A stretch of 64,000 nt of DNA from Actinomycetota bacterium (GTDB lineage: Bacteria > Actinomycetota > Acidimicrobiia > Acidimicrobiales > Microtrichaceae): assembly GCA_016703525.1 (NCBI GenBank), contig JADJBW010000003.1, forward strand, positions 124,001 through 188,000, in the 5' to 3' direction. This document shows positions 23,117 through 31,854 of the stretch, piece after piece; positions within the stretch are counted from its first letter, which is position 1, and every line of letters starts with the position of its first letter. Under the pieces are notes generated by a model. That model made no database searches. It saw only the letters and a list, made by a program, of their open reading frames with translations, and had not been told where the DNA came from. The translations under genes and the position numbers were made by a program.

Positions 23117-25687
23117 ATGCGCATCTTCGTCACTGGCGCCCGCGGCCAGCTCGGCACCGAGATCATGGCGCGCCTGTCGGGCACCCACCACGACGTGCTC
23201 GCAGTCGACCTCGACACGTGCGATCTGAGTGATCGCGATCAGGCGTTGGGCGCGATCACGTCGTTCGCACCGGACCTGATCCTCCACGGCGCCGCCTTCA
23301 CCGCGGTCGACGCGTGCGAGGTGCAGGTCGAGGCGGCGTACCGCGCCAACGTGCTCGCGCCGCGGTTCATCGCGGACGGTGCCCGCCGAATCGGCGCCCA
23401 CGTGGTGTACGTCTCGACCGACTACGTCTTCGACGGCACGAAGGCCGATCCGTACACGGAGTGGGACGACCCGTGCCCCGTCTCGGTGTACGGCCGCAGC
23501 AAGCTTGCCGGCGAGCGCGAGCTCGACCCGTCGTGGACGATCGCTCGCACCTCGTGGGTGTGCAGCGCGCACGGCAACAACATGGTGAAGACCGTGCTGC
23601 GCCTCGCCGGCCAGCACGACACGCTGTCGTTCGTCGACGACCAACGCGGCCATCCGACGTTCGCCGGCGACCTCGCCGCCACGTTGATCGAGCTCGGTGT
23701 GTCGCGCGGGGGTGCGCCCACCGCCGCGTTCACACCGCGGCGGGCAGTGCGCGACGCTCGCTGGTGGTTCCCGTCACTCGTTGTCGTGGCGTTCGCGATG
23801 GCCGTCGTCCTGGGCCTGAGTGGCAGTTCGGTCGCGCAGCTCGAACCGGAGGCGCAGCGCGACGACACACTCGTCGGGTCGTCCCGCCCGATCCGGTCCG
23901 ACGAGTGGGCGGTGCGCACGCCGTTCGTTGTCGGCCAGGAGGAACGAGGGCTCGGGGTCGATGCTCCCGTCGGCGTGGGTGACCACAACGCCGCGGTGCT
24001 CTACGACCTCCCCACCTCCGACTGGTCGATGCTGTTTCGACCCCACCTGTGGGGCTACGTGGTGCTGCCGATCGATCAGGCGTTCGCGTTCGATTGGTGG
24101 GCCCTGTCGCTGGTCCTGCTGCTCGGCACGTACGCGCTCGTGCTGGTGATCACGCGGTCGTGGAGGTGGGCCGCCCTCGCCGCAGTCGCGCTCTGGGCCT
24201 CACCCTTCTTCCACTGGTGGTACCTGTCGATCACGCTGGCGACGGTCGGGTACGCCGCAGCGATGATCGCCGCGGCGCTGGTCGCTATCCGATCCCGTGC
24301 CCGGCGTCGGCGGCTCGTCGCATCGGTCGCAGCAGTCTGGTTCGGCGGCTGTTTCGCCGTGCTGCTCTACCCGCCGTTCCAGGTGCCCACCATCATCGTC
24401 CTCGGCCTCTGGGCGCTCGGCGCCGAGTGGGGGTCCCCCACGTGGACCCACCGTGTTCGCCGCCGCGCCGCGATCGCGACGCTCGCCGCGATCGGCGTCG
24501 GCATCGGCGGCGTCGTCGCGGCGTTCGCAGCGACCCGCGCCGATGCCATCTCGGCGATCGCCAATACCGCGTATCCGGGCACGAGGCGGATCGCCGGTGG
24601 TGACGGTTCGGTGAACATGCTGTCGTCCGCGTGGTTCGGCTGGAACTTCCTGACCGAACCGGAAGCGCTGCGATCGCGGGTGTTCGCCAACGAGTCCGAG
24701 GCGTCGTCCTTCGTCATGCTCGGCCTGTTCCTGCTGGCGGGCCTGCCGCTGGCATGGCGTTGGCTCACCCGTGGTGCGGCCGTGGCGCGGTCGGTGCTCG
24801 CCGCGTTGTCGGTAGCGGTCGCGGTGATCGCCGGGCACCTGTTCGTGGGACTCCCGGCGCCCATGACGCGGCTCACGTTGCTCGACCGGGTGCAGCCCGT
24901 GCGGGGAGTGATCGGGCTCGGCATCGCGAGCGTGGCATTGGCCGTCGCGATCGGCATGGCCGTCGAACGGCGCCAGCTGTCGCGGTGGGTCCGACTCGGG
25001 GCGGGCGCGCTCACCGCGCTGCTCTGCGGCGGATATGCGCTGGCGCTGGCGGTCGACCTGCGCGACGCAGGCGCTCCTGTCGCATGGCGTGAGTCGGCGA
25101 TTCCGCTCGTGGTCGCGGTCGGGACTTCGATGGCGTTCTGGTGGCGCCCGTTCGTTGCCGCCGCGGTGCTCGCGGCCTTCGGCGTCGTGGTGTCCCTCGC
25201 TGCCAATCCGCTCCAACGCGGGCTCGATCCGCTCACGTCGTCGCCGCTCGTTCGCGCGGTCCACGCGGCCGATCGCACCCGTCCCGGCGGTCACCGTTGG
25301 TGGTTGTCGAGCGGCGATCAGCTCACGCCGATGCTGACCGGGTCGGGCGTTGCCAACCTGGGAGCGGTCAATCTGTACCCGAACGAGAGGGCATGGCATG
25401 TCCTCGACCCACACGGGGCGAGTGAGGAGACCTGGAACCGCTACGCCCACACCGCATGGACCTTTCGGACCGACGTCCGCAAGCCCGTCATCAGCCTGAT
25501 GCAGCCCGACGTCATCGGTATCGAGATCGATCCGTGTGGGCCGGAACTCGATCGCTTGGGCGTCGGTCACCTGGTCACGGTGGCGCCTCTCGACGCGTCG
25601 TGTGTCCGCCTCGAGTCCCGCTCGACCGCGCCGTCGGGCGCAACGGCCTTCATCTACGAACGCGAGCGGGACCCGTCGGCTCGGTAG
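23117..25687 (+). CDS. rmlD: Truncated dTDP-4-dehydrorhamnose reductase fused in frame to a polytopic membrane protein
   Basis: 856-residue open frame with two unrelated parts. Residues 1 to about 195 are RmlD: TGARGQLGTEIMARL, ILHGAAFTAVDACE, VSTDYVFDGTK, and YGRSKLAGERE (YxxxK). RmlD is normally about 290 residues; here it stops after DLAATLIELG, exactly where the C-terminal substrate-binding part should begin. From about residue 195 a membrane protein follows with a first hydrophobic segment (FPSLVVVAFAMAVVLGL), the phrase RPIRSDEWAVRTPF (about 257-270) and about a dozen transmembrane stretches. The lost C-terminal part should disable rhamnose synthesis unless another rmlD exists outside the window. 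A genomic deletion, an assembly join or two overlapping genes are all possible. Confidence 0.8.
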   Translation: MRIFVTGARGQLGTEIMARLSGTHHDVLAVDLDTCDLSDRDQALGAITSFAPDLILHGAAFTAVDACEVQVEAAYRANVLAPRFIADGARRIGAHVVYVSTDYVFDGTKADPYTEWDDPCPVSVYGRSKLAGERELDPSWTIARTSWVCSAHGNNMVKTVLRLAGQHDTLSFVDDQRGHPTFAGDLAATLIELGVSRGGAPTAAFTPRRAVRDARWWFPSLVVVAFAMAVVLGLSGSSVAQLEPEAQRDDTLVGSSRPIRSDEWAVRTPFVVGQEERGLGVDAPVGVGDHNAAVLYDLPTSDWSMLFRPHLWGYVVLPIDQAFAFDWWALSLVLLLGTYALVLVITRSWRWAALAAVALWASPFFHWWYLSITLATVGYAAAMIAAALVAIRSRARRRRLVASVAAVWFGGCFAVLLYPPFQVPTIIVLGLWALGAEWGSPTWTHRVRRRAAIATLAAIGVGIGGVVAAFAATRADAISAIANTAYPGTRRIAGGDGSVNMLSSAWFGWNFLTEPEALRSRVFANESEASSFVMLGLFLLAGLPLAWRWLTRGAAVARSVLAALSVAVAVIAGHLFVGLPAPMTRLTLLDRVQPVRGVIGLGIASVALAVAIGMAVERRQLSRWVRLGAGALTALLCGGYALALAVDLRDAGAPVAWRESAIPLVVAVGTSMAFWWRPFVAAAVLAAFGVVVSLAANPLQRGLDPLTSSPLVRAVHAADRTRPGGHRWWLSSGDQLTPMLTGSGVANLGAVNLYPNERAWHVLDPHGASEETWNRYAHTAWTFRTDVRKPVISLMQPDVIGIEIDPCGPELDRLGVGHLVTVAPLDASCVRLESRSTAPSGATAFIYERERDPSAR
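23699..25687 (+). CDS. Membrane-protein half of the rmlD fusion; possible separate start at GTG 23699
   Basis: Translated from GTG 23699 this is a 662-residue protein starting VSRGGAPTAAFTPRRAVRDA, then the first membrane segment. It has about 12 hydrophobic segments, a large first extracytoplasmic loop with SDEW, aromatic FHWWYLSITLATVGYAA, and a soluble C-terminal part (SSGDQLTPMLTGSGVANLGA, NLYPNERAWHVLDPHG). The pattern recalls large actinobacterial membrane proteins with an RSDEW motif found in cell-surface sugar loci, possibly glycosyltransferase-like (GT-C); this is recollection, not proof. No Shine-Dalgarno site precedes GTG 23699. Confidence 0.55.
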   Translation: MSRGGAPTAAFTPRRAVRDARWWFPSLVVVAFAMAVVLGLSGSSVAQLEPEAQRDDTLVGSSRPIRSDEWAVRTPFVVGQEERGLGVDAPVGVGDHNAAVLYDLPTSDWSMLFRPHLWGYVVLPIDQAFAFDWWALSLVLLLGTYALVLVITRSWRWAALAAVALWASPFFHWWYLSITLATVGYAAAMIAAALVAIRSRARRRRLVASVAAVWFGGCFAVLLYPPFQVPTIIVLGLWALGAEWGSPTWTHRVRRRAAIATLAAIGVGIGGVVAAFAATRADAISAIANTAYPGTRRIAGGDGSVNMLSSAWFGWNFLTEPEALRSRVFANESEASSFVMLGLFLLAGLPLAWRWLTRGAAVARSVLAALSVAVAVIAGHLFVGLPAPMTRLTLLDRVQPVRGVIGLGIASVALAVAIGMAVERRQLSRWVRLGAGALTALLCGGYALALAVDLRDAGAPVAWRESAIPLVVAVGTSMAFWWRPFVAAAVLAAFGVVVSLAANPLQRGLDPLTSSPLVRAVHAADRTRPGGHRWWLSSGDQLTPMLTGSGVANLGAVNLYPNERAWHVLDPHGASEETWNRYAHTAWTFRTDVRKPVISLMQPDVIGIEIDPCGPELDRLGVGHLVTVAPLDASCVRLESRSTAPSGATAFIYERERDPSAR

Positions 25688-25717
25688 TCGCGGCCGGCGT
25701 CGCCGCCCGCCGCGGGT

Positions 25718-28696
25718 TCAGAGCCGATAGAAGAGCGGTTCCATCCACTCGAAGTGCGGGCTGATGAACGGGTCGCGGATCGCTCCCTGGTGCCCCATCG
25801 CTCGATGAAGAACGCCTCGTCGGGCGCAGGGTTCAGGTCTTTGCGGGACGCCGACTCGGGGTGTTCGAGCACCGCGAAGGGCGTGTAGAGGATTCGATAC
25901 CCGTGCTCGCCGATGCGGATGCCGAGATCGACGTCGTTGAACGCCACGCGAAACCGCTCCTCCATGCCGCCGACCTCGAAGAAGACCGAGGTGCGGAACA
26001 TGGCGCAGGCGGCGGTCACGCCGGCGGTGTTGCGCACGTGATGGTCGAGGCCGAGGTAGCCGCCGAGGTCGACGTTGTAGGCGAGCCCGCCCATGCCCAA
26101 CACGATGCCCTCGTGCTGGGGCCGCCCGTCGCGGGCATCGGGCGGGAACATGAGCTTTGATCCGACCATCCCCACCTCGGGGCGGAGCGCAAGCTCGGCC
26201 ATGGAGCGCAGCCAATCCGGCGTGCGGATCGTCGTGTCGTTGTTCAGCAGCAGGAACAGCTCGCCGGTCGCCTCGAGCGCGCCCAGGTTCATTTGCCGGG
26301 CAAACGAGAACTCGTGCGGATATCGCACGACCCGATGGCCGGGCAGGCGGTCGAGTTCGGCGAGGTAGCCGAGCGTCGCGGGATCGGTCGAGTCGTTGTC
26401 GACCACGATGATCTCCAGGTCGAATCCGCCGTTGTTGCCGCGCACGCTGTCGATGCAGCTCCGCAGGAGATCGACGCGATCGCGAGTCGGGATGAGGATC
26501 GAGATGCGGATGCCCTCGGGCACGCAGGGGCGTACCCGGTGGGTAGTCGGTAACGCACCGTCGACCACCGCAGCGTCGAGCCCTCGGCGCTCGATCGCCT
26601 CGCGCACGGCGGCCTGGCCGGCGAGGTGCGCAGGGCTTCGCGCCGATGTCGGCAGCGGTGGAACCCGCGATCATCCGCCAGGAGTAGAGCGGACGGGAGA
26701 TGTGACCGATCGCGTCGGTGGCCTCGGTGAGCCGCAGCACCAGATCCCAGTCCTGGGCGCCGTCGAAACGCGAGCGGAACCCGCCGACGTCGCGGGCGAG
26801 GTCGCGCCAGGTGACCAGCAGGTGGCACACGTAGTTCACCGCGAGCAGCAGGTCGGGCGACCAGTCGGGCTTGGAGAAGGGCGTGCGGCGCACCCCGTGC
26901 TCGTCGATCTTGTCCTCGTCGGAGTACCACAGGTCGATCTCGGGACACGCGGCCACGTAGCTCGCAACCCACGCCAGCGCGTCGGGAGCGAGGAGGTCGT
27001 CGTGATCGAAGAGCGCGACCCACCGATGGCGGGCCATCGCGAGGGCGTCGTTGGATGCGGCCGAGATGCCGCCGTTCGCCGTGTTGCGGCGCACCCGAAT
27101 GCGAGCCGGGTCGAGCGATTCGAAGCGATCGAGCACGGCGAGGGTCTCGGGCGACGTGGACCCGTCGTCGACGATGCAGAGCTCCCACCGGTCATAGGTC
27201 TGAGCGACGACCGATTCGATCGCGGCGGTCAGGGTGTCGGCGGGGGTGTTCCAGGTCGGCAGGAGGATCGAGAACGCCGCGTCGGGGCGGTAGCGCTCGA
27301 CCGCCACCCGCCACCGGTCGTTGTCGAAGTGCGTGGCGTGCAGTTGACGCCAACGGCCGTCGTGATCGGTCACCCGCTGCGTATGGAACGCGGCCTCACG
27401 GTCCAGGAGGTGGCGGGGGATCGCCAGGGATTCGAGCCGCTCGATGCGTTCGTCGGCGGCGGCCAGGGTGCCGCCGAGTCGGGGCGCGGCGGCCTCGGGG
27501 GCCCGGGCGCCCCGGGCGATGTTGGCGTCGGTTGCGCGCAGCGGGCGAGCGGCGTCCGGCGTTGCTGCACCCATGGCCGCCGGCAGCGAATCGTCGTGAG
27601 CGGCGTCGAGGTCGACGCCACGCAGCGCCGTGGCCAGTGCCGGGCGGGCGCGATCGGCAGCGAAGGGCGCTGCCGAGTCGCGGAGCCGGTCGGACGCCTC
27701 CCACCACGCGTCGTCGTCGTGGAGCAGCCGATTCGCGAGGTCGAGCTGGTCGGCGTGCGTGGCGGCGCTGACGAGTGGAGCGGCGCGCCCGAGATCGAGA
27801 TCGCCGATCGCCCGGGTCGAGGCGACGAAGGGGAGTCCCATCGCCGCCAACTCGGCGAGGCGGGCCGGCACCGGCTCGCCCTCGGGGCGGGCGCACCATG
27901 CGAGTCGCGCTCCGAAGAGCGCCGACAGGCAATCGTCGCGGCGTGCCTGGGTGGTCCGGTGCCGGGTGCTCGCCCGCAAGGAGGGCACCGCGTCCTCGCC
28001 GATGGTCGTCACCTCGGCGGAGCGAAGCCGAAGCGTGTCAAGCGAGGCCAGCAGACACTGGGCGGCCGTGGCATCGGGCGTCCGCGTTTCGATGCTCCAC
28101 AGCCCGGGGACCGCGATGCCTCGGCGATCGCTCAGGGAACGTGGAGCGGGATGCTCGATCGTCGGCGGGACGAGCGCAATCGTTGCGGTCGCGCAGAGAT
28201 CGGCCACATCGGCGGCCACGTGTGGCCAGGCGGCGATCACCAGATCGCTGCGTTCGACGAGCCGTGCGTCGCGGGCTCGCTCCGCCGCCTGGAGTGTGGC
28301 GACGCCGGGCCGTTCGCTCCGACCCCACTCGGCCGCCGATCGCCCGGTGCCGGCGGAGGGCACTGCGTCGAGGTCCAGGATCAGCGCACCCTCGCGCTCG
28401 CCGGCGGCGTCCGCGACCCAGCCGGGTACGGCCAGGCTCGTGAGCCACACGGCGCCGACGTGGCCGGCGATGTCGCTGGGTGTCGCCACTCGGCCGGTCG
28501 TGGCGATCCCGAACGAGTCGAGCCACCGGGGAGCGCCGGCCCCGACGGCGGGCTCGAGCACGGCGAGCGATACCTCGAAGCCGAGCGCGACCACGTCGGC
28601 CAGCCGGCGCGCGACCTGGCGGTCGCGAGGGGAGGGACTCCACGGGCCCGGCAGGGCGTGGTGCACCACGAGGATCGAGCGCGTCGAGCGGGCCAT
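25718..28696 (-). CDS. Multidomain glycosyltransferase with two GT2 domains (two apparent frameshifts)
   Basis: About 990 residues if two indels are corrected. From ATG 28694-28696 (MARSTRSILVVHHALPGPWS): an N-terminal GT4-like part (about 1-390), then GT2 domain 1 (FSILLPTWNTPADTLTAAIE, VDDGSTSPETL, FDHDDLLAPDAL, YSDEDKIDEHG). Near 26627-26635 the frame changes; GT2 domain 2 follows (ISILIPTRDRVDLLRSCIDS, VVDNDSTDPATL, LLNNDTTIRTPDWL, FNDVDLGIRIGEHGY). Near 25793-25796, a CCCC run on the plus strand, it changes back and the protein ends GAIRDPFISPHFEWMEPLFY. Tandem GT2 domains build oligosaccharide or polymer repeats in known O-antigen loci. It diverges from the methyltransferase gene, converges on the rmlD fusion, and is likely cytoplasmic. 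Confidence 0.82.
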   Translation of the reverse strand: MARSTRSILVVHHALPGPWSPSPRDRQVARRLADVVALGFEVSLAVLEPAVGAGAPRWLDSFGIATTGRVATPSDIAGHVGAVWLTSLAVPGWVADAAGEREGALILDLDAVPSAGTGRSAAEWGRSERPGVATLQAAERARDARLVERSDLVIAAWPHVAADVADLCATATIALVPPTIEHPAPRSLSDRRGIAVPGLWSIETRTPDATAAQCLLASLDTLRLRSAEVTTIGEDAVPSLRASTRHRTTQARRDDCLSALFGARLAWCARPEGEPVPARLAELAAMGLPFVASTRAIGDLDLGRAAPLVSAATHADQLDLANRLLHDDDAWWEASDRLRDSAAPFAADRARPALATALRGVDLDAAHDDSLPAAMGAATPDAARPLRATDANIARGARAPEAAAPRLGGTLAAADERIERLESLAIPRHLLDREAAFHTQRVTDHDGRWRQLHATHFDNDRWRVAVERYRPDAAFSILLPTWNTPADTLTAAIESVVAQTYDRWELCIVDDGSTSPETLAVLDRFESLDPARIRVRRNTANGGISAASNDALAMARHRWVALFDHDDLLAPDALAWVASYVAACPEIDLWYSDEDKIDEHGVRRTPFSKPDWSPDLLLAVNYVCHLLVTWRDLARDVGGFRSRFDGAQDWDLVLRLTEATDAIGHISRPLYSWRMIAGSTAADIGAKPCAPRRPGRRARGDRAPRARRCGGRRCVTDYPPGTPLRARGHPHLDPHPDSRSRRSPAELHRQRARQQRRIRPGDHRGRQRLDRSRDARLPRRTRPPARPSGRAISARVLVCPANEPGRARGDRRAVPAAEQRHDDPHAGLAALHGRACAPPRGGDGRIKAHVPARCPRRAAPARGHRVGHGRARLQRRPRRLPRPRPSRAQHRRRDRRLRHVPHLGLLRGRRHGGAVSRGVQRRRSRHPHRRARVSNPLHALRGARTPRVGVPQRPEPCARRGVLHRAMGHQGAIRDPFISPHFEWMEPLFYRL

Positions 28697-28763
28697 CGGG
28701 AAATCGTCGTCCGGGGGTAGGCTCGGCCCCGGTCCACGACGGAACGGTGCTGAGGAGGAATCG

Positions 28764-30878
28764 GTGACGGCTGGCGAGTCTATCGAGTCCGGGCCGGACG
28801 TCCCCCCGGTCGCCGGCGCCGATCCCGAAGCGCTCCTCGCGCAGCTCCGCACCTGCGCGGATCTTCGGTCGGACTCCGACGCGATCTTCCTGTTGATGAC
28901 GACCATGTGGCGGCGATCGGTGCTGACATCGCGGCGCACGGTGCTGCTCGACGGGATCGAACTGACCGACGGCGCCACCGTGATGGACGTGGCCCCCGGT
29001 GGCGGCGCGATCGCCCGATGGCTGCTCGAATCGGGCCACCGCGTGATCGCATGGTGTCGCACCAAGCTCGAAGCCGACCTCGTGGCGGCTCGCTGCGACG
29101 GTCTGACCGGGCTCGACGTGCGGGTCGGCGACCTGGCGTCCCTGCGCGGCGAACAGGTCGACCTCCTGGTGCATCTCCCGGTCTCGATCGAGCCATCCCC
29201 CGCCGTGTCCACGGCCGAGTTCCTCGCCCTCGCCGCCGACGTGCTGGCGCCCGCTGGTTCGCTGGTGTGGTCGTTCGCCAACGAGGTCGGGCTCGACACG
29301 ATGTGCGCCGTCACCGACGAAAACGGCGGGCGGCACCGCCTCGACCTGGCGATCCCGTCGATCGAGGCATCGCCGTGGACGCATCGCTCCAGCCGCCGCG
29401 CCGCCGAGCAGGCGTTGGCGGCCGCTGGGCTCGCCGGCCAGCGGTGGGGCGCGTGCTTCCCGACGGCGACGTCGCCCTCGGCGGTGCTGTTCGACGATCT
29501 GTACGCCCGCCCCGAGGCCGCCCGTGTCGTCGATCAGTTGGTCGGTGGGTCGATCGGGGCGCCGGTCGGCTCGCTCCTGCTCGTCGACCCCCGCCAAGCG
29601 CATCGTCGCTTGGTGGCAGCCGGGCTCGGGCCGCAGGTCTCGCCCGCGCACGTGGTTGTCGCATCCCGCTCCGGCCGCGCCGAGCCCAATGCCGAGGCGG
29701 CGGGCGACGGCGACGGGGCTGGCGACGGCGATGGAGTTCGCGGTGGCGATGGCCACGGCGCTCGGCTGCTCGCGGCCCTGACGGGCGCCGAGCGCCTCCG
29801 CCCGTGGCAGCAGCGCCTGCACCTGATGGATGAGGACGGCGAGCTGGTTGTTCGCCGCCGTCGGGTCTGGCCGTCGGCCGGGGTTGCTGAGCAGGCGTGG
29901 GTGATCAACCAGGTAACCGAGCGTGCCGGCTTCGTCGAGGGTGCGAATCTCGAGGTCCTCGTTGCCGACGCGGCTGAGCGCGGCGATCTGCGAACGGTCC
30001 GTCGCGAACTCCAGCGGTGGGCCGACTGGCTGCGTTCGCACGCGCTCCCGACCAGCAGCGACGAGGCCGCCACTCCGTTCCGGCCGGCCGGTACCGTCGA
30101 CGTGCTACCGCCGCATCTGTTCGACGTGGTGTTGTCCAACTTCGTGCTGGACGCCGATGACACGCTGCAGTTCATCGATGCGGAGTGGCACATCGAAGGT
30201 GGCGTCGATCTACGCACGGTGGCGGCGCGGGCGCTGTGCCGCTTCGCGTTCCAGCTCGTCGTCAGCGGTCGCACGCTCCCTTGGCCGGCGACCGCTACTG
30301 CCGACGAGATCGCCCAGACGCTGGGCCACAGCGTCGGTCTCGCCTTCGGCGGCGAGGAGATCGACGCGTGGCACGCGGCTGAGGGCGAGTTGTCGGCGAT
30401 GATCTACGGCGTCGAGGCGGCGGCAGCGCGAGCCGCCCTCGATGCGGAAGGTGGCGCCTCGCGCCTCGCCCTGGCGGTCACCCAGCGGCTGCCGTTCGCG
30501 GCGCTCGTGGACGAGGTCGAGCGTGCGACCGCCGAGCTTGGCGCCGTCCGTACCAACTACGAGGTCACCCTCGCTGCGCACGATGCGATGGCATCGCAGC
30601 GCGACACGGCCGTCGAGCGGCTCGCTGCGGCCGAGGCCCAGCTCGCCGACCTGCGGTATGCGATCGAGGCGCACGAGCGCCTCGCCGAGTCGCAGCGCAG
30701 CGAACTCGCGGCGTATCACGACCGCGGGGCCGTCCCCGCTCCGGTCGCTGATCGTCGCCGGCCCCGTCCCGTGGCACCGCCCTCCTACCACCGCATGCGT
30801 GCCCGCATCGTCGGGCCGGCCGGCGGCACGCGTCATCGGGTCTTGGTCGCCGCCCGTCGAACGCTCATCAATCGCTGA
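28764..30878 (+). CDS. Methyltransferase with kinase-like middle region and C-terminal coiled coil (WbdD-like candidate)
   Basis: 704 residues. GTG 28764 follows GAGGAGGAA (28752-28760). N-terminal class I SAM-methyltransferase domain: TVMDVAPGGGAIARWLLESG (about 72-91), acidic GLDVRVGD. A Gly/Asp-rich linker (about 312-332) precedes a middle region with VDVLPPHLFDVVLSNFVLDA and LQFIDAEW (about residue 471), reminiscent of the catalytic and metal-binding segments of phosphotransferase/kinase folds. A heptad-like coiled coil covers about 583-653, then a basic tail. Methyltransferase, kinase and coiled coil in this order is the layout of E. coli WbdD, which caps O9a polymer and sets chain length for Wzm/Wzt export; wzm and wzt stand next door. 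The methyltransferase is clear, the kinase part is inference. Confidence 0.7.
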   Translation: MTAGESIESGPDVPPVAGADPEALLAQLRTCADLRSDSDAIFLLMTTMWRRSVLTSRRTVLLDGIELTDGATVMDVAPGGGAIARWLLESGHRVIAWCRTKLEADLVAARCDGLTGLDVRVGDLASLRGEQVDLLVHLPVSIEPSPAVSTAEFLALAADVLAPAGSLVWSFANEVGLDTMCAVTDENGGRHRLDLAIPSIEASPWTHRSSRRAAEQALAAAGLAGQRWGACFPTATSPSAVLFDDLYARPEAARVVDQLVGGSIGAPVGSLLLVDPRQAHRRLVAAGLGPQVSPAHVVVASRSGRAEPNAEAAGDGDGAGDGDGVRGGDGHGARLLAALTGAERLRPWQQRLHLMDEDGELVVRRRRVWPSAGVAEQAWVINQVTERAGFVEGANLEVLVADAAERGDLRTVRRELQRWADWLRSHALPTSSDEAATPFRPAGTVDVLPPHLFDVVLSNFVLDADDTLQFIDAEWHIEGGVDLRTVAARALCRFAFQLVVSGRTLPWPATATADEIAQTLGHSVGLAFGGEEIDAWHAAEGELSAMIYGVEAAAARAALDAEGGASRLALAVTQRLPFAALVDEVERATAELGAVRTNYEVTLAAHDAMASQRDTAVERLAAAEAQLADLRYAIEAHERLAESQRSELAAYHDRGAVPAPVADRRRPRPVAPPSYHRMRARIVGPAGGTRHRVLVAARRTLINR

Positions 30879-30920
30879 CGCGCTGCAATCCGAAACGCCG
30901 GGAGTCGTGGCGTGGCGTCG

Positions 30921-30934
30921 CGCACCGCGGTGCG
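30921..30934. repeat. 14-bp palindrome between convergent genes
   Basis: CGCACCGCGGTGCG is self-complementary. It lies about 40 bases after the methyltransferase stop and before the wzm stop, so it may form part of a bidirectional terminator. Confidence 0.4.
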
Positions 30935-31008
30935 GCGCAGGATCTCGGCGATTCGGACCGCAGCGCGGGCGACTCAGCCGAGACGCCCGATACTCACGGT
31001 TCGTCTAC

Positions 31009-31854
31009 TCACAGTTCCTCGGCCATGCGTGGCTCGATCCGCCGGAAGACGATCGAGCCGACGAGCAGGCTCGTCGCGGTGAAGGCGACCAGCACGCCGA
31101 TCTCACCGAACGTCGGCCAGGTCTGGTGGTAGAGCAGCGTCCGGAACAGGCCGGTGAAGTGGTACATGGGGTTCAGCTTCTCGATCGTGAGCACGTCGAT
31201 GCCGAGCAGGTGATAGTGCAGGCCGGTCTTCGGGTTGGTCAGCAGCTTCTCGTTGTAGACGATCGGTGTCCCGAAGAACCACACCTGCAGTGCGATCTGC
31301 GTCAGGTACTCGATGTCGCGGAAGTACACGTTGACCGCCGAGACGAGCAGTCCGAGGCCCAGGCTGAACAGCATCAGCAGCACCGCGGCGACGACTACGA
31401 GCGGGAGCACCGCCAGGTTGATCGTCTGGAACACGGCCAGGATCAAGATGAGCGCCGCGATCTCGATCGCGAATGACACGAGCCAGCTCAGCGACGTGGC
31501 GAAGGGCAGGATCGAGCGCGGGAAGTAGACCTTGCGAATCAGGTTGCCGTTGCCCGCGAGCGAACCGATCGCCCCCATGACCCCGTTGAGGTGGAAGTTC
31601 CAGGCGAGCAGCCCGCTGACCAGCCAGAACGAATAGGCGTGGATGCCGCTCGGGTCGCCGGGGGGCGGAGTGGCTTTGAACAAGATGCCGAACACGGCCG
31701 AGTACACGGCGAGCTGCACGAGAGGGTTGAGCAGCGACCAGCCCCAGCCGAGGATCGAGCGCTTGTACTTGCCGCGCAGCTCGCGCAGGGTCAGGTTCCA
31801 CAGCAGTTCGAGTGGATAGTCGGGACGCTTGCGGCGTCGCGCGGTTGCCGTCAC
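31009..31854 (-). CDS. wzm: ABC-2 type polysaccharide export permease
   Basis: Membrane half of an exporter that moves lipid-linked glycan across the cytoplasmic membrane. 281 residues: conserved N-terminal ELLWNLTLRELRGKYKRSIL, then LGWGWSLLNPLVQLAVYS (segment 1) and five more hydrophobic segments, with the ABC-2 phrases GNLIRKVYFPRSILP and YFRDIEYLTQIALQVWFFGT. GTG start at 31852-31854 overlaps the wzt stop (GTGA), so both proteins should be made together. Last gene of the GT-wzt-wzm operon. Confidence 0.92.
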   Translation of the reverse strand: MTATARRRKRPDYPLELLWNLTLRELRGKYKRSILGWGWSLLNPLVQLAVYSAVFGILFKATPPPGDPSGIHAYSFWLVSGLLAWNFHLNGVMGAIGSLAGNGNLIRKVYFPRSILPFATSLSWLVSFAIEIAALILILAVFQTINLAVLPLVVVAAVLLMLFSLGLGLLVSAVNVYFRDIEYLTQIALQVWFFGTPIVYNEKLLTNPKTGLHYHLLGIDVLTIEKLNPMYHFTGLFRTLLYHQTWPTFGEIGVLVAFTATSLLVGSIVFRRIEPRMAEEL

